From the NCBI GenBank assembly GCA_002384315.1, contig DGBL01000069.1, positions 14,445 through 20,362 on the forward strand: a DNA stretch of 5,918 nucleotides, given 5' to 3'. Position numbers and translations under genes: made by a program. Shown one piece after another: positions 4,892-5,918 of this stretch. Each line of letters opens with the position of its first letter. Within the stretch, counting starts at the first letter, position 1. The stretch is from Micrococcaceae bacterium UBA4005. Its GTDB lineage: Bacteria > Actinomycetota > Actinomycetes > Actinomycetales > Micrococcaceae. The notes under the pieces were generated by a model. The model was not told the origin of the DNA. It saw only the letters and a program-made list of their open reading frames with translations, and did not search any database.

Positions 4892-5918
4892 TTACCTGCC
4901 CGTGAGGCTCCAGGCGTCTTCACCCGCATCGTCATCGGTGCCGTCCGCGCCGTCGTCGTCATAATTCATGGCCTGTTTGCGCGCTTCCAGATCCTTGGCA
5001 ACGAGATCGACCGGCCCGCGCTGGGCGGGCTCGGGTGCGGCGTGCGGCGCTGCCTCTGGCCCTGGCTCATCGCCCCTCATGGCGCCGAGCACCTGGGCCA
5101 GATCGTCCGGCTTCACCAGGACGTCGCGGGCCTTGGACCCTTCTGAGGGGCCCACGACGCCGCGGGACTCCAGCAGGTCCATCAGTCGTCCGGCCTTGGC
5201 GAATCCGACCCGCAACTTGCGCTGGAGCATGGACGTGGAGCCGAATTGAGTGGTCACCACCAGTTCCGTGGCCTGCAGCAGAACATCCAGGTCATCGCCG
5301 ATATCGTCCTCGATCTGCTTCTTCGGCGCCTCGACCGCCACATCTTGGCGGTAATTGGCCTGAAGTTGGCCTTTCACATGCTCCACGACCCGGTGGATTT
5401 CAGATTCCGTAACCCATGCGCCCTGCACACGCATCGGTTTGGAAGCACCCATGGGCAGGAAGAGAGCATCGCCTTGTCCGATCAGCTTCTCCGCTCCGGG
5501 CTGGTCGAGCACCACCCGCGAGTCCGTGACCGAGGAGGTCGCGAAGGCCATCCGGGAAGGAACGTTCGCCTTGATCAGCCCCGTGACAACATCCACCGAC
5601 GGCCGTTGGGTGGCAAGCACGAGGTGGATGCCTGCAGCCCGTGCGAGCTGCGTGATGCGCACGATGGAATCTTCAACATCCCGCGGCGCGACCATCATCA
5701 GGTCAGCGAGCTCGTCCACGATCACCAACAGATACGGATACGGCCGCACGATCCGCTTGGAACCCTCCGGCGGAACCACCTTCCCGTTGCGGACGGCCTT
5801 GTTGAAGTCGTCGATGTGCTTATAGCCATAGTTCGCGAGGTCGTCATACCGGGTGTCCATCTCCCGTACCACCCACTGCAGGGCTTCGGCAGCTTTCTTC
5901 GGGCTCGTGATGATCGGC
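4892..5918 (-). CDS. ftsK: DNA translocase FtsK/SpoIIIE, C-terminal part (5' end beyond the window)
   Basis: Septal, hexameric ATP-driven DNA pump that clears chromosome termini during division. The last 341 residues are visible. The frame is open to the window edge and begins [15 protein letters not shown], so the apparent GTG at 5872 is internal. The Walker A motif lies outside the window. The Walker [14 protein letters not shown] is present, with its Asp-Glu at about visible residues 68-69, followed by [35 protein letters not shown] and GQGDALFLP of the RecA-like beta domain. The winged-helix gamma domain, which reads KOPS-type polarity sequences and contacts XerD in the family, spans about 205-275 ([48 protein letters not shown]). 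The protein ends in a Pro/Ala and then Asp-rich low-complexity tail (about 280-341, ending [22 protein letters not shown]). No terminator separates it from pgsA. Confidence 0.97.
   Translation of the reverse strand, partial: PIITSPKKAAEALQWVVREMDTRYDDLANYGYKHIDDFNKAVRNGKVVPPEGSKRIVRPYPYLLVIVDELADLMMVAPRDVEDSIVRITQLARAAGIHLVLATQRPSVDVVTGLIKANVPSRMAFATSSVTDSRVVLDQPGAEKLIGQGDALFLPMGASKPMRVQGAWVTESEIHRVVEHVKGQLQANYRQDVAVEAPKKQIEDDIGDDLDVLLQATELVVTTQFGSTSMLQRKLRVGFAKAGRLMDLLESRGVVGPSEGSKARDVLVKPDDLAQVLGAMRGDEPGPEAAPHAAPEPAQRGPVDLVAKDLEARKQAMNYDDDGADGTDDDAGEDAWSLTGR

Noticed and set aside
4892..5872. GTG at 5872 as the start of a complete 326-residue protein
   Set aside because: The frame continues to the window edge with FtsK-like sequence, and Walker A must lie upstream, so this GTG is internal to ftsK.

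Overview
This is a chromosomal core region of a high-GC Gram-positive bacterium (Actinomycetota). The gene order ftsK - pgsA - cinA/pncC - clgR - DUF3046 - recA - recX - miaB is typical of actinobacteria. The DUF3046 gene, the ClgR-type regulator, the actinobacterial SOS box and the PafBC-type recA promoter are all lineage markers. The protein sequences, for example the ClgR N-terminal extension and the style of the FtsK tail, suggest a member of Micrococcales, perhaps Micrococcaceae. That finer placement is inference.

Layout, from the high to the low end because almost everything is on the minus strand. The C-terminal 341 residues of the FtsK/SpoIIIE DNA translocase (5918-4892) open the block. 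They are followed closely by the phosphatidylglycerophosphate synthase gene pgsA (9-nt gap) and a standalone CinA C-terminal/PncC amidohydrolase gene (4-nt gap), which look like one operon. A 124-nt gap with a candidate promoter precedes clgR, the XRE-family regulator of Clp protease genes. A MarR-family regulator on the plus strand (2648-3121) then interrupts the minus-strand block. It converges with clgR and diverges from the small DUF3046 gene. DUF3046, recA, recX and the start of miaB follow on the minus strand.

Functional theme: chromosome segregation (FtsK), membrane phospholipid synthesis (PgsA), NAD/pyridine nucleotide salvage (PncC), proteostasis control (ClgR), recombination and SOS response (RecA with its modulator RecX), and tRNA modification (MiaB). 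The best regulatory signal is upstream of recA. A near-consensus LexA (SOS) box lies about 140 bp from the start codon, and a separate match to the LexA-independent RecA-NDp/PafBC promoter lies about 50 bp from it. RecA therefore appears to be under dual DNA-damage control, as in mycobacteria.

No mobile element, CRISPR array, RNA gene or clearly novel system is visible. No gene-free stretch exceeds 300 bases; the longest is the 205-nt recA upstream region. The parts most worth a second look are the orphan MarR gene with a perfect 21-bp palindrome over its promoter, the 13-bp direct repeats ahead of DUF3046, and the perfect 15-bp inverted repeat between recX and miaB.
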